Assembly: GCF_000023705.1 (NCBI RefSeq)
Contig: NC_012968.1
Span: 2,356,001 to 2,420,000 of the forward strand
Direction: 5' to 3'
Source: Methylotenera mobilis JLW8
GTDB taxonomy: Bacteria; Pseudomonadota; Gammaproteobacteria; Burkholderiales; Methylophilaceae
DNA: 64,000 nt
In this document: piece by piece, positions 27,667-36,710 of the stretch
Position numbering within the stretch: position 1 is the stretch's first letter
Layout: the number at the start of each line of letters is the position of its first letter
Position numbers and translations under genes: made by a program
Notes under the pieces: model-generated
The model's input: the letters and a program-made list of their open reading frames with translations, nothing else
Told to the model about the DNA's origin: nothing
Database searches by the model: none

Positions 27667-28791
27667 ATGCTTTTTAGGCACTCATTAATAAAAGAACTCA
27701 TCTCAACGGCTGCAGGTGCATTCCTCATCCTGATTGGGATTGTGGTCGCCCAGCGCGCGGGTACTTTAGTGCGCCTAGCGGCTAAAGGCATTCTGCCTAA
27801 CGACGCCATTACCACCATCCTTGGCTTTAACATGGTGAAGTTTTTACCCATGGTGCTCTCGCTCTCGCTATTTTTGGCGGTACTCATGACCTTATCGCGC
27901 TGGTATCGCGACTCGGAAATGGTCATTTGGTTTAGCGGCGGGCTCAGTATCAACAACTGGGTACGCCCGGTGCTTACCTTTATCTTCCCTGTCATCCTGT
28001 TTATCTTGGCGCTCAGCCTGTTTGTAATGCCGTGGGCAACCAGCAAGGGCGAACTCTATCGCACCCAATTAGAAGCACGCGATGACTTAGCCACTATTAG
28101 TCCTGGCGTATTTAAAGAGTCTGCCAATGGTGATCGAGTATTTTTTATGGAAAGTTTTGACGAATTGGGCAATGTCGTCAAAAACATTTTTGTACAAACG
28201 ATGCAGCACCAAAAGCTGGGCGTGATTGTTGCGGCCCAAGGCAGCCGTTACACTGAAAAAAATGGCGACAATTTTGTGCTGATGGAAAACGGAAAACGCT
28301 ACGAAGGCAGACGGGGCAGTGCGGAGTTCTCCACCACGACTTTTGAAAAATACGCCATCCGCATCGAGGCAAAAGAAGCAAAAGAAGAGCCGCCCAGCAC
28401 CCAATCTAAATCCACGAAGGAACTGGTCAGCTCAGCCAACAGTACTAACAAAGCAGAACTGCAATGGCGGCTTGCCATCCCGATCTCGGCACTGATACTT
28501 AGCTTACTCGCCATCCCGTTGAGCGCACTAGACCCACGAGCAGGACGCTCAGCCAACTTTATCCTCGCTTTGGTGATTTACATTATTTACAACAATCTAC
28601 TGAGCATTTTTCAGGCTTGGACCGCACAAGGCAAACTTAGCGCACTGGTTGGCTTATGGCCTGTGCATGCGTTTTTCTTATTGTTGACCATTTACCTATT
28701 CCGTCGACGTGCGCAGCAGCTACCCTTAATCCCAAGTATATTTGCAATGCACTGGCTAAAAAAACGCCGCCAAGCTACCTTAGCAAGCTAA
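27667..28791 (+). CDS. lptF: LPS export permease LptF
   Basis: Inner-membrane subunit of the LptB2FGC exporter that moves lipopolysaccharide out of the inner membrane. The 374 residues show the family layout: membrane helices at about 12-32, 55-75 and 100-120, a periplasmic beta-jellyroll of about 170 residues, and three more helices from about 270. The start at 27667 lacks a clear ribosome-binding site but fits the conserved LFRHSLIKELISTAAGAFL opening. It is followed 14 bases later by lptG. Confidence 0.95.
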   Translation: MLFRHSLIKELISTAAGAFLILIGIVVAQRAGTLVRLAAKGILPNDAITTILGFNMVKFLPMVLSLSLFLAVLMTLSRWYRDSEMVIWFSGGLSINNWVRPVLTFIFPVILFILALSLFVMPWATSKGELYRTQLEARDDLATISPGVFKESANGDRVFFMESFDELGNVVKNIFVQTMQHQKLGVIVAAQGSRYTEKNGDNFVLMENGKRYEGRRGSAEFSTTTFEKYAIRIEAKEAKEEPPSTQSKSTKELVSSANSTNKAELQWRLAIPISALILSLLAIPLSALDPRAGRSANFILALVIYIIYNNLLSIFQAWTAQGKLSALVGLWPVHAFFLLLTIYLFRRRAQQLPLIPSIFAMHWLKKRRQATLAS

Positions 28792-28805
28792 CCGATTAGC
28801 CTTTT

Positions 28806-29876
28806 ATGAAAATCATTACCCGCTATTTATTCAAAGAAATTACAGTCAATGTACTGTTGATTACATTGGCACTTATTGCCATGTTTTCGTTCTTTGATCT
28901 GATACAGGAGCTGGAAAGCCTCGGTCATGGCAGCTATGGTTTGAGCAAGATTCTATTATTTGTAGCATTGAGCGCGCCTGGCCACGTGTACGAAGTGATG
29001 CCTGTCGCCGTACTGGTTGGCTGCATGTACAGCTTGGGACAGCTTGCTCGTTACTCAGAACTAATCGTATTAAGGGTAAGTGGCATCTCCCTTTACAGTC
29101 TGGCTGCCACCCTCATCAAAATAGGCATGCTATTTACCGTCATCACTTTCTTGATTGGTGAGTTAATCACACCGCTTAGCGAAAAAATGGCGCAGCGCAT
29201 CCGTATCAAAGCTACCGATTCGGTGATTGTGCAAGACTTCAAATCCGGGCTATGGGTCAAAGATGGCCACAGCTTTGTCAACGTCGAAGAAGTGTTGGCA
29301 GACACTACGCTGCTAAACATCCATATTTATGAGTTTGATGACAAGTTCAACCTACGCACCGTCAGCCATGCCCACAAAGGACTGTATGAGGATGAGCAAT
29401 GGCATTTGAAATCAGTATCACAAACGCATCTGGACAAAGATAGTAACCACGTAGAACATTTGGACAAAGCAACTTGGCGCTCGCTGATACGCCCGGAACT
29501 ACTCAATGTATTACTGGTGTTGCCAGAAAAGATGTCCGCATGGAATTTGTACGCATACATTGACCATTTGGCTGCCAACAAGCAAAAAACCACGCGTTAC
29601 AAAATGGCGTTATGGGCAAAACTGGTTTACCCATTGGCCAGCTTGGTCATGGTCATACTGGCGCTACCATTTGCATTTATACAGCAGCGCGCAACGGGTG
29701 CCAGCACAAAAATCTTTATCGGCATCATGCTGGGCATTTTATACCAGACGCTGAACCAGACCTTTGTCCATCTAGGCCTTTTAAACGACTGGGCGCCAGC
29801 ATTTAGCGCCATTACGCCAACCGCGCTGTTCCTGCTGGGCGGGCTGGCAATGCTACATCATATCGATAAAAGGTAG
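28806..29876 (+). CDS. lptG: LPS export permease LptG
   Basis: Partner of LptF in the LPS exporter. The 356 residues (E. coli 360) begin KIITRYLFKEITVNVLLI and keep the GHVYEVMPVAVLVGCMYSLGQLA segment, a periplasmic domain in the middle and three C-terminal helices. It is the last gene of the lptFG operon and converges on the RDD gene. Confidence 0.95.
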   Translation: MKIITRYLFKEITVNVLLITLALIAMFSFFDLIQELESLGHGSYGLSKILLFVALSAPGHVYEVMPVAVLVGCMYSLGQLARYSELIVLRVSGISLYSLAATLIKIGMLFTVITFLIGELITPLSEKMAQRIRIKATDSVIVQDFKSGLWVKDGHSFVNVEEVLADTTLLNIHIYEFDDKFNLRTVSHAHKGLYEDEQWHLKSVSQTHLDKDSNHVEHLDKATWRSLIRPELLNVLLVLPEKMSAWNLYAYIDHLAANKQKTTRYKMALWAKLVYPLASLVMVILALPFAFIQQRATGASTKIFIGIMLGILYQTLNQTFVHLGLLNDWAPAFSAITPTALFLLGGLAMLHHIDKR

Positions 29877-29883
29877 ACAGCAG

Positions 29884-29914
29884 CATCCACGATGCCGCCA
29901 CGATAAAGTGGATG
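29884..29914. terminator. Possible terminator between lptG and the RDD gene
   Basis: 7-bp inverted repeat CATCCAC / GTGGATG with a 17-base loop just after lptG. There is no T run, so support is weak. Confidence 0.3.
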
Positions 29915-29956
29915 ATGAGCAGGTGTTGAATGGGTATTAAATTGGTAGAGAAGCGG

Positions 29957-30391
29957 CTAAATCACGATAATTTTAGACTTGAGCAATCTATCGTGCAAAA
30001 ACAATCTATCTTTATCCACCAGCGCCCATACAAAGCCCAAGCCGAATAACACCAAACTTAAGCTAGCTAATAGATAACGCACAAAGGCGCTAAATTTAGG
30101 CAAAGGCACATTATTTTCTGTCACCACTCTAAAGTGCCAGGCCTGCATCGCGAGCGTCTGTCCGCTACTCATCCAGCACCGAATATAGTACGCACCTAAC
30201 AGCCCCCATAGCAGTAGCTGTTGTAGCAAGCGCTTAATACCGTGGGTAGCATCGCCAAATACCGCATAGAACAGCCCTGCAAATACAAGGCTGAGCGCGA
30301 TGATAGCAAGTAGCTCATAAAGCAAACAGGCACTTAGCTTGAGTAAGCTAGGCGCCTGCGATGTAGGGACGGCTGAGTTTTCAGGATGCAT
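29957..30391 (-). CDS. RDD family membrane protein
   Basis: A 144-residue inner-membrane protein with RDD-family features: hydrophobic helices at about 22-45, 58-73 and 104-125, the motif MSSGQTLAMQAWHFRVV, and the C-terminal FLHDRLLKSKIIV. Transport roles have been proposed for some RDD proteins, without a general function. It ends the minus-strand cluster headed by the ECF sigma factor at 31932. Confidence 0.85.
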   Translation of the reverse strand: MHPENSAVPTSQAPSLLKLSACLLYELLAIIALSLVFAGLFYAVFGDATHGIKRLLQQLLLWGLLGAYYIRCWMSSGQTLAMQAWHFRVVTENNVPLPKFSAFVRYLLASLSLVLFGLGFVWALVDKDRLFLHDRLLKSKIIVI

Positions 30392-30433
30392 GCGGGACTT
30401 CGGTGTAATTTCGTTCAGTGTTAGTACTTGGAT

Positions 30434-30889
30434 TTAATTCAAATCTGCATCTGTATAGGCGTCAGGTGATTCTGCGCGTAGCTTTGCCCGCTCGGACTCA
30501 GGGAGTTTTTGATATTCCTGCCACTTTTTGCGCAGTTCGCTCTTTTTATCAGCGGACAAGGCATTAAATTGCTGATGCCTCTTCCTTGCATTTTCACGCT
30601 CATAAGGGGTCATGCGACTCCAATTGGTCAGGCGCTCCTTCACCAAGGCCTGTTTATCGGCATTCATCTTGGGGTAGTCTCTGGCAATATCCAGCATTTT
30701 CTCACGCTGCCATGGGCGCAATGTATCCCATTCAGATGCCAAGGGATTTAACACTTTACGTTGTGTATCATTCAGCTCAGACCAAGAAACATCAGCAGCA
30801 TTGGCCACTGAAGCTCCCGCTGAAATCCCACAGATAAGCAACGTACATAAAAAAACTAGGCGCTTCAGCTTCAATTGGTATCCAACCAT
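30434..30889 (-). CDS. DUF3106 exported protein
   Basis: A 151-residue exported protein of the DUF3106 family, common beside DUF3619 in betaproteobacteria. The signal peptide ends near NAADVSWSELND. The mature part is a string of short helical units with repeated patterns (LSADKKSELRKKWQEYQKLPESER), strongly charged and rich in Trp and Arg. Function unknown; the repeats recall Spy/CpxP-type helical periplasmic proteins only superficially. It overlaps the DUF3619 gene by 19 bases. Confidence 0.83.
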   Translation of the reverse strand: MVGYQLKLKRLVFLCTLLICGISAGASVANAADVSWSELNDTQRKVLNPLASEWDTLRPWQREKMLDIARDYPKMNADKQALVKERLTNWSRMTPYERENARKRHQQFNALSADKKSELRKKWQEYQKLPESERAKLRAESPDAYTDADLN

Positions 30890-31314
30890 GCAGTAAATCC
30901 CTTGTCTGCGTACGCTTCAGGTGGCAAATCAGATGCCAGCAAGAACGCATCGCTACTTTCCATTTGATGACTAACACTAAATTGTTGCACGGCAAACACC
31001 GCAAACAACACCACACATACAATCAACAAAGTAGATAATATGCGATGCTGCTCAAAATAATGCCCCCAGCGCCCTCCACGCCATTGCAAGGCATGACCAC
31101 TACGGTGCAGGCTATGGCCAGCTAATTGCGCTTCCTGACTCACCAACCTGCCTATGGCTAAACTACGTGCATCAGCCAAACGTGCAGCGTGAGCTTCCGT
31201 CACTCCCTGGGCATGGCTATCCAGCAACTCCACTATATTGCGTGCTATTTGATCCTCAACGCTGGCGTCTAACACCGTTGCTTGATCGATATATTTATTT
31301 TCACTCGCGCTCAT
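30871..31314 (-). CDS. DUF3619 membrane protein (possible anti-sigma factor)
   Basis: A 147-residue protein with a cytoplasmic N-terminal half (about 1-90), one membrane helix (STLLIVCVVLFAVFAVQQF, about 95-113) and a short C-terminal periplasmic tail ending FTAWLDTN. It matches the DUF3619 family. Its position directly after an ECF-type sigma gene and its one-helix layout resemble anti-sigma factors, but no ZAS motif is seen, so that role is inference. It lies 12 bases from the sigma gene stop. Confidence 0.82.
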   Translation of the reverse strand: MSASENKYIDQATVLDASVEDQIARNIVELLDSHAQGVTEAHAARLADARSLAIGRLVSQEAQLAGHSLHRSGHALQWRGGRWGHYFEQHRILSTLLIVCVVLFAVFAVQQFSVSHQMESSDAFLLASDLPPEAYADKGFTAWLDTN

Positions 31315-31326
31315 TGCTCGCTCCTA

Positions 31327-31932
31327 TTATTTCGAGCCATGGTTGGGGTTCGTTCCGTGATTGGACAATCCCAACTTATCTAGCCCTTGTTTGCGCAACT
31401 CTGTAGCTAATGCATGCACCGCTCGCGAGCAATGCGTCTTCACGCTGCCATCGGAGCATCCCATGATCTCTGCTGTTTCTGCGACATCCATCTCCTCCCA
31501 ATAACGCAACACAAAGGCTTCGCGTTGACGTGCCGGCAACTTTTCTAAAGCACGTTCAATAAGCTGTATGGTTTGGCTACGAGCAATTTGTGCCGACGGC
31601 TCTTCGCTATCATCCCCCACATCAATGGTGTCGAGTGGGTCGCGGTCTTCATTATCCTCGCCACTGCCGCCAAAGGCGGATAACAGCGTGGTCCACAAGT
31701 TACGCACCTTTTGCCTGCGCCAGTAATCGCGCATCGTATTTTGCAAAATGCGTTGAAACAGCATAGGAAACTCAGAAGCAGGCTGCGCTCCGTACTTATC
31801 AGCCAACTTCATCATGGCATCTTGCACGATATCTAGTGCAGCATGGTCATCACGGACAGCATAAGCCGTCTGCTTAAATGCACGCCGCTCAATCGCTGCG
31901 AGAAAGTCAGAGAGTTCCTTGGGTGTTGCCAT
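31327..31932 (-). CDS. ECF-type RNA polymerase sigma factor
   Basis: Alternative sigma factor of 201 residues, started at 31932 (MATPKELSDFLAAIE); the frame is open upstream but that sequence is unlike the family. Region 2 is at about 15-90 (ALDIVQDAMMKLADKY... MRDYWRRQKVRN), followed by an acidic linker (GEDNEDRDPLDTIDVGDD) and region 4 at about 125-185 (ALEKLPARQREAFVLRYWEEMDVAETAEIMGCSDGSVKTHCSRAVHAL). It heads the sigma-DUF3619-DUF3106-RDD set. Its regulon is not known from sequence. Confidence 0.9.
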   Translation of the reverse strand: MATPKELSDFLAAIERRAFKQTAYAVRDDHAALDIVQDAMMKLADKYGAQPASEFPMLFQRILQNTMRDYWRRQKVRNLWTTLLSAFGGSGEDNEDRDPLDTIDVGDDSEEPSAQIARSQTIQLIERALEKLPARQREAFVLRYWEEMDVAETAEIMGCSDGSVKTHCSRAVHALATELRKQGLDKLGLSNHGTNPNHGSK

Positions 31933-32019
31933 GTTTAGATATTTAACGCCATATTCAGGTTGGTATTTTATACTGTTAACCAAATCATGTGCGTAAGCGC
32001 ACCTCATATTCAGGCTCAC

Positions 32020-32171
32020 AGTATATCAGGTTTGCCTTTTCCGCCAGCCCAGCCAGTAGCGAACTAGGCGGCTCATCAGCGGCAAAAGTCGCACTGATTA
32101 AAAAACCGACACGAACGGCGGTTTTAGTTACAATCTAAACTTAACCATTTAACACTTGAGTTACATTCATT
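32020..32171. other. Divergent region with two inverted repeats
   Basis: 152 bases between the sigma frame and the PP0621 gene. It holds CCGCC / GGCGG (about 32041-32072) and AAAACCG / CGGTTTT (32101-32124), the latter terminator-like with short T or A runs on both sides and 48 bases upstream of the PP0621 start. Confidence 0.35.
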
Positions 32172-32402
32172 ATGTGGAAACTAATTTTTTGGGCTATCGT
32201 GATTGGACTAGTTATCCAAGTAATTAAACGCAACCTAAACGCCAAAGCATACCGAACGCCAGAGCGCGACAAGCGAGAAGAGGCTAATATAGAGAGCATG
32301 GTGGAGTGCGAGCAATGCCATGTGCATTTACCTAGGTCTGAAGCGTTTTTAGTCGAAGGTAAGTTTTACTGCTCCAAGGCACACATTAAATCCGACGTAT
32401 AA
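32172..32402 (+). CDS. PP0621 family protein
   Basis: A 76-residue protein with one N-terminal membrane helix (WKLIFWAIVIGLVIQVI) and a cytoplasmic zinc-finger-like part: CEQCHVHLPRSEA and YCSKAH supply three Cys and nearby His. It matches the PP0621 family, normally encoded just upstream of pilS. Function unknown; a role with PilS/PilR is suggested by position only. Confidence 0.85.
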   Translation: MWKLIFWAIVIGLVIQVIKRNLNAKAYRTPERDKREEANIESMVECEQCHVHLPRSEAFLVEGKFYCSKAHIKSDV

Positions 32403-32463
32403 GCATGCCATTAACAATTAACCAAGATAACTATCACAAAACACTTACACTCAACATACGCCC

Positions 32464-34068
32464 ATGATGGACCTCATGCTTCGTCAACACCTAACCTCAC
32501 AAAGTGATCTGTCACTACAGGCGCGTACTATTCGCATTATTAATGTTTTCCGACTAATTCTCAGCCTGATTTTTGTATTACTCTCGCTATATCTTGGGCA
32601 AAAAAACTGGGGCGAAATGCAAGATGCCTCATTGTTCTTTAGCTTATCCCTAGCCTACTCTCTGTTCAGTTTCACAATGTTGATTGTGGCGCCGCTCAAG
32701 TCTTCCGCACTGGTGTTTTTTAACCCGGTGCAAATCATCATAGACATACTTTTCATCATTGCCATTATGCATGCAGCTGGCGGCATGCAAAGTGGTTTAG
32801 GCTTGCTGCTGATCATCACCATTGTTACTGCCAGCCTCATCAGTAACGGGCGCTTAGCGTTGTTTTATGCCGCGATTGCTACCATAGGCTTGCTACTGGA
32901 GCAAAGTTACCAAATCGCAAAATGGGATCTGCCAATCTCGGGCTACAGCCATCCTGTAATGCTGAGCCTGAGTTGCTTTGCCACAGCCTGGTTAGGCTAC
33001 AGCTTTGCCAAGCGCATCCTGCAAAGTGAGGCGCTAGCTTCAGCGCGCGGGGTTGACCTAGAAAACCTGGCACAAGTGAATGCGCTGATTACAGAAGAGA
33101 TGCAAGATAGCGTTATCGTGATCGATCAGTTTTTGAATATTCGCCACCACAACTCGGCCGCCATGTCGTTCTTGAGTGCAACCCAAACCGATGATGGGGA
33201 AACGGTTAAGTTAAATGACAGCGCAATCGAAATCGCCAATGCATTTACGCGCTGGATGCACGCTGATACAGCGAACGAGCATCTGATTATTTCAATTAAC
33301 AATAAAGAACTCAAGCTCAGGTTCGAGCCTGTCAACCACGACAGCCGACTGCACGGTGCGGTGATATTTATTCAGGACTGGAGCCAGATTCAGTCTGCCG
33401 CCCAGCAATCCAAGCTGGCCGCCCTGGGCCGTCTCACCGCCAATATCGCGCATGAAATCCGCAACCCACTCAGCGCCATCAGCCATGCCAACCAATTGCT
33501 GCAAGAAGAAAACTTTGGCACACAAAATAACCGTATGCTGCAAATCATCGCCGACAATATCCAGCGCATTGATAAGATTATTAAAGACGTGCTGGAACTC
33601 AACCGCCGCGACCGCACCAACCAAGAGAAGTTTGAACTCAACCAATTTATCCTAGACTTTTACACGCAGTTTTGCGCGGTAGAGAAAATACCGGCCAATC
33701 ATTTCCAGATCAGCCTATTCAAGGACGCATTATTTGTCACTTATGACCAGCGCCATTTGATGCAGATTTTGTGGAATTTATCCAAAAATGGCTGGGAACA
33801 TAGCCGTAAACAAGTGGGCAGTTTAAAGTTAAACTGTACAAAAAGTGGGCGTGCTGGTTTAAACTTGGAAGTAATAGATGACGGTGAAGGCGTGGCAGAA
33901 GAAAATCGCAACAAGCTGTTTGAGCCGTTTTACACCACCAAAACCACGGGCAACGGCCTAGGGCTTTATATTTCACGCGAGCTTGCCGAAGCGAATAGCT
34001 CGCGTTTAAAGTACCAAAAGCTAGACGAGGGTAGCGCGTTTACACTACAGTTACAAACCACCAACTAA
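32464..34068 (+). CDS. pilS: Sensor histidine kinase PilS
   Basis: Membrane kinase controlling type IV pilus genes through PilR. The 534 residues have six hydrophobic helices in the first about 190, a PAS-like domain, then HisKA with H-box NIAHEIRNPLSAI and an ATPase domain with N-box LMQILWNLSKNGWEHS, DDGEGV and TTGNGLGL. The order PP0621-pilS-pilR and the many membrane helices support PilS over other NtrB-like kinases. It is 16 bases upstream of pilR. Confidence 0.92.
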   Translation: MMDLMLRQHLTSQSDLSLQARTIRIINVFRLILSLIFVLLSLYLGQKNWGEMQDASLFFSLSLAYSLFSFTMLIVAPLKSSALVFFNPVQIIIDILFIIAIMHAAGGMQSGLGLLLIITIVTASLISNGRLALFYAAIATIGLLLEQSYQIAKWDLPISGYSHPVMLSLSCFATAWLGYSFAKRILQSEALASARGVDLENLAQVNALITEEMQDSVIVIDQFLNIRHHNSAAMSFLSATQTDDGETVKLNDSAIEIANAFTRWMHADTANEHLIISINNKELKLRFEPVNHDSRLHGAVIFIQDWSQIQSAAQQSKLAALGRLTANIAHEIRNPLSAISHANQLLQEENFGTQNNRMLQIIADNIQRIDKIIKDVLELNRRDRTNQEKFELNQFILDFYTQFCAVEKIPANHFQISLFKDALFVTYDQRHLMQILWNLSKNGWEHSRKQVGSLKLNCTKSGRAGLNLEVIDDGEGVAEENRNKLFEPFYTTKTTGNGLGLYISRELAEANSSRLKYQKLDEGSAFTLQLQTTN

Positions 34069-34084
34069 GGGCCATATTTTTAGT

Positions 34085-35482
34085 ATGCAACAAAGACCTA
34101 GCTGCTTAATTGTGGATGATGAAACCGATATCCGCGAACTGCTAGCCATGACGCTAGAGCGCATGGATGTTGATACCTATAGCGCCAGCAGCGTGGAAGA
34201 GGCCAAAGCCATGCTGAAATTGCGCCCCTATGCGCTGTGCCTTACCGACATGCAAATGCCCAACGGTACCGGCCTAGACTTAGTTAACTATATCAATGAA
34301 TTTCATTTTGGTCTGCCGGTTGCTGTGATCACCGCGCATGCCAGCGCCGACAACGCAGTATGTGCGCTTAAGGCCGGCGCATTTGATTATCTGGCCAAGC
34401 CTATCTCGCTCAAGCAGTTGCGCCCGGTGATTGAGTCTGCACTCAAACTCAGCGCAAAGTCCGGCCAAAGCAAACCCAACACCTTGGACATGATAGGCAG
34501 CTCTGAGCCAATTCAGCATGTACGTACCATGATTGCTAAAGTCTCGCGCAGCCAAGCGCCAGTCTATATCAGTGGCGAGTCTGGCAGTGGTAAAGAGTTA
34601 GCGGCAAAACTCATCCACCAAAACAGCTCGCGTGCCGACGGTGCCTTTATCGCAGTCAACTGCGGCGCCATTCCTGAAACCCTGATGGAAAGTGAGTTTT
34701 TTGGCTACAAGAAGGGTGCGTTCACCGGCGCCAATCAAGATAAAGAGGGTCTATTCCAAGCTGCCAGTGGTGGCACCCTGTTTTTAGACGAAGTGGCAGA
34801 TTTACCGCTCGCTATGCAGGTCAAGCTGCTACGCGCGATTCAGGAAAAGAAAGTGCGCATGGTGGGTGGCACCAACGAAGATGCGGTTGATGTCCGCATT
34901 ATTAGCGCTACGCATAAAAATCTAACCGAAATGATGGATGCAGGCCAATTCAGAAAAGACCTGTACTACCGCCTGAATGTGATTCAACTCAAAATGCCTG
35001 CGCTGCGTAACCGACCAGCCGACATCCCATTGCTCACCGAAATGCTGCTGAATAAGCTGTGCCAAGCGCAACACATCGCAACACCTAAAATAGATGCACA
35101 AGCCCAAGCCTACATTGCCAGCTTGCCATTTCCGGGCAACGTGCGCGAATTGGAGAACATGCTAGAGCGTGCGCTAGCTCTGTGTGACGGCCAAACCATC
35201 ATCGTAGAGGATGTGCTGACCGAAGGCAGCCCAGAGGGGCAGGACGTGCGCACCAGCCCTATGTTTGATGACCGCAACACTAGCGAAATCAACCTGACGG
35301 ACTATCTGGAAGAGATAGAGAAAAAGGCCATTATTCAGGCATTGGATAAAACCAACCACAACAAAACTGCCGCAGCTAAGCTACTGGGGGTGACATTCCG
35401 CACCTTACGCTACCGCCTTGCCAAGCTTGGCCTGTCCAAAGAGGCTGATACCGATTTAGAAGCAGACACCGAAGAAGGCTGA
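34085..35482 (+). CDS. pilR: Sigma54 response regulator PilR
   Basis: Transcription activator of pilA in the two-component pair with PilS. The 465 residues hold a receiver domain with phospho-acceptor Asp55 (CLTDMQMP), an AAA+ domain with Walker A GESGSGKE at 164-171, the sigma54-contact GAFTGA at 211-216 and GTLFLDEVADLP as Walker B, and a Fis-type helix-turn-helix at the C-terminus (NKTAAAKLLGVTFRTLRYRL). All parts are intact. No pilus structural gene is in the window. Confidence 0.95.
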   Translation: MQQRPSCLIVDDETDIRELLAMTLERMDVDTYSASSVEEAKAMLKLRPYALCLTDMQMPNGTGLDLVNYINEFHFGLPVAVITAHASADNAVCALKAGAFDYLAKPISLKQLRPVIESALKLSAKSGQSKPNTLDMIGSSEPIQHVRTMIAKVSRSQAPVYISGESGSGKELAAKLIHQNSSRADGAFIAVNCGAIPETLMESEFFGYKKGAFTGANQDKEGLFQAASGGTLFLDEVADLPLAMQVKLLRAIQEKKVRMVGGTNEDAVDVRIISATHKNLTEMMDAGQFRKDLYYRLNVIQLKMPALRNRPADIPLLTEMLLNKLCQAQHIATPKIDAQAQAYIASLPFPGNVRELENMLERALALCDGQTIIVEDVLTEGSPEGQDVRTSPMFDDRNTSEINLTDYLEEIEKKAIIQALDKTNHNKTAAAKLLGVTFRTLRYRLAKLGLSKEADTDLEADTEEG

Positions 35483-35564
35483 TACTCAGCAATCGATTAT
35501 CCAGCAACTATCTGGCAATCAAGACTCCCGCCCACTATTACTGCACCAATCAGCGCAGCAATAG

Positions 35565-35590
35565 CTCAGCCTAGCACTAGCTAAGCTGAG
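35565..35590 (+). terminator. Possible pilR terminator hairpin
   Basis: CTCAGC-C-TAGC / GCTA-A-GCTGAG around ACTA, with one internal mismatch, about 80 bases beyond the pilR stop and before the convergent exchanger gene. No T run follows. Confidence 0.4.
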
Positions 35591-35634
35591 GTAACAGCCA
35601 AAACCAAGTAAGCACTAAGCTCGTAAGCGCCAGC

Positions 35635-36636
35635 CTAAGCAAGCACCAAGCATAGGTAAGTGACGTAAATCGCACCGTTTACCAACAAGTGCCAAACGCG
35701 CAAGCCACCTTTTTGCACCAGATAGCGCAACCAAATAGCCGCTACTAATGTTAGTACAATACCTAATAACACTTCACGGCGCGGCTCCCACGGGGTGAGC
35801 ATAATACCGATAGCCGGTAACAACGTACCTTGAAACACCATCGCACCGGTAATGTTGCCAAAAGCCAGCGTATCCTTACCTTTGCGTATCCATAAAATAC
35901 TGTTCACCTTTTCTGGCAGCTCTGTGGCAATAGGAATAATCAACAGCGATAGCAGCAAAGCTGAAATGCCAAGCAAGTGCGAAGCTTCTTCTACACCACT
36001 GATAAAGCCTTTAGCGCCCCCGACCAGCAGCGCTAATCCCAAGAACAGCTGCACAAAAATGATACCCATATTATTAGGCAGGCCAAGCTTGCATAAAAAC
36101 ATGTCGCCGCCAGCTTCGGTCGCGTGGCCATCTTCCACCAGCGCTTTGGATGCGCGCAAGGTTAGCATCACGTAAACAAAGTAAATCATCACCATAGAAA
36201 AGCTTAAGCCATAACGCACTGCGCTTAAACTATGCGGTACAAACATGGCAATTGCGGCAAAACTAAATGCCGCAATAAAGAAGCTCAGGTCACGCGCAAG
36301 GCCCGTGCGCTCAGGGCGCAGATGTCCGTTAACCCCTCTACTGCGCCACACGGATACCGCCATCAAACAGATAGACAGCGTAGCCAACATCAGCGGCGCG
36401 CCCAAAATAGCCCCTACGCCGATTTCTTCATTGGTCGCCGCATTTTGCGTACCCGCTAATAATGCCAGCAACGGTACTGAAGTTTCTGGCAACGCAGTGC
36501 CCACAGCTGCAAATAATGAGCCAGTCACCCCTTCGGAGATGCCTAGCTTTTCGCCTAAATGCTCCAGCGCATTGGTAAACACCTCTGCCGCGATTAAAAT
36601 CACGATCAGCATCAGTAACAGTTCTAAAAATACCAT
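35635..36636 (-). CDS. Na+/Ca2+ exchanger-family membrane protein
   Basis: A 333-residue inner-membrane cation antiporter of the CaCA superfamily. About ten hydrophobic helices are visible, with the two signature alpha-repeats: SLFAAVGTALPETSVPLLAL (about 41-60) and IIPIATELPEKVNSILWI (about 236-253). The acidic residues after the GTALP/ATELP prolines are the expected ion ligands. The ion is not predictable from sequence. It is flanked by pilR (convergent) and ampD (divergent). Confidence 0.87.
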   Translation of the reverse strand: MVFLELLLMLIVILIAAEVFTNALEHLGEKLGISEGVTGSLFAAVGTALPETSVPLLALLAGTQNAATNEEIGVGAILGAPLMLATLSICLMAVSVWRSRGVNGHLRPERTGLARDLSFFIAAFSFAAIAMFVPHSLSAVRYGLSFSMVMIYFVYVMLTLRASKALVEDGHATEAGGDMFLCKLGLPNNMGIIFVQLFLGLALLVGGAKGFISGVEEASHLLGISALLLSLLIIPIATELPEKVNSILWIRKGKDTLAFGNITGAMVFQGTLLPAIGIMLTPWEPRREVLLGIVLTLVAAIWLRYLVQKGGLRVWHLLVNGAIYVTYLCLVLA

Positions 36637-36710
36637 TTAAATTTCCTTATATTTCAAGCATCACATCATTAATGTTGGCATTTTAAACTGAACTCAGCAT
36701 AAAATTAGCA

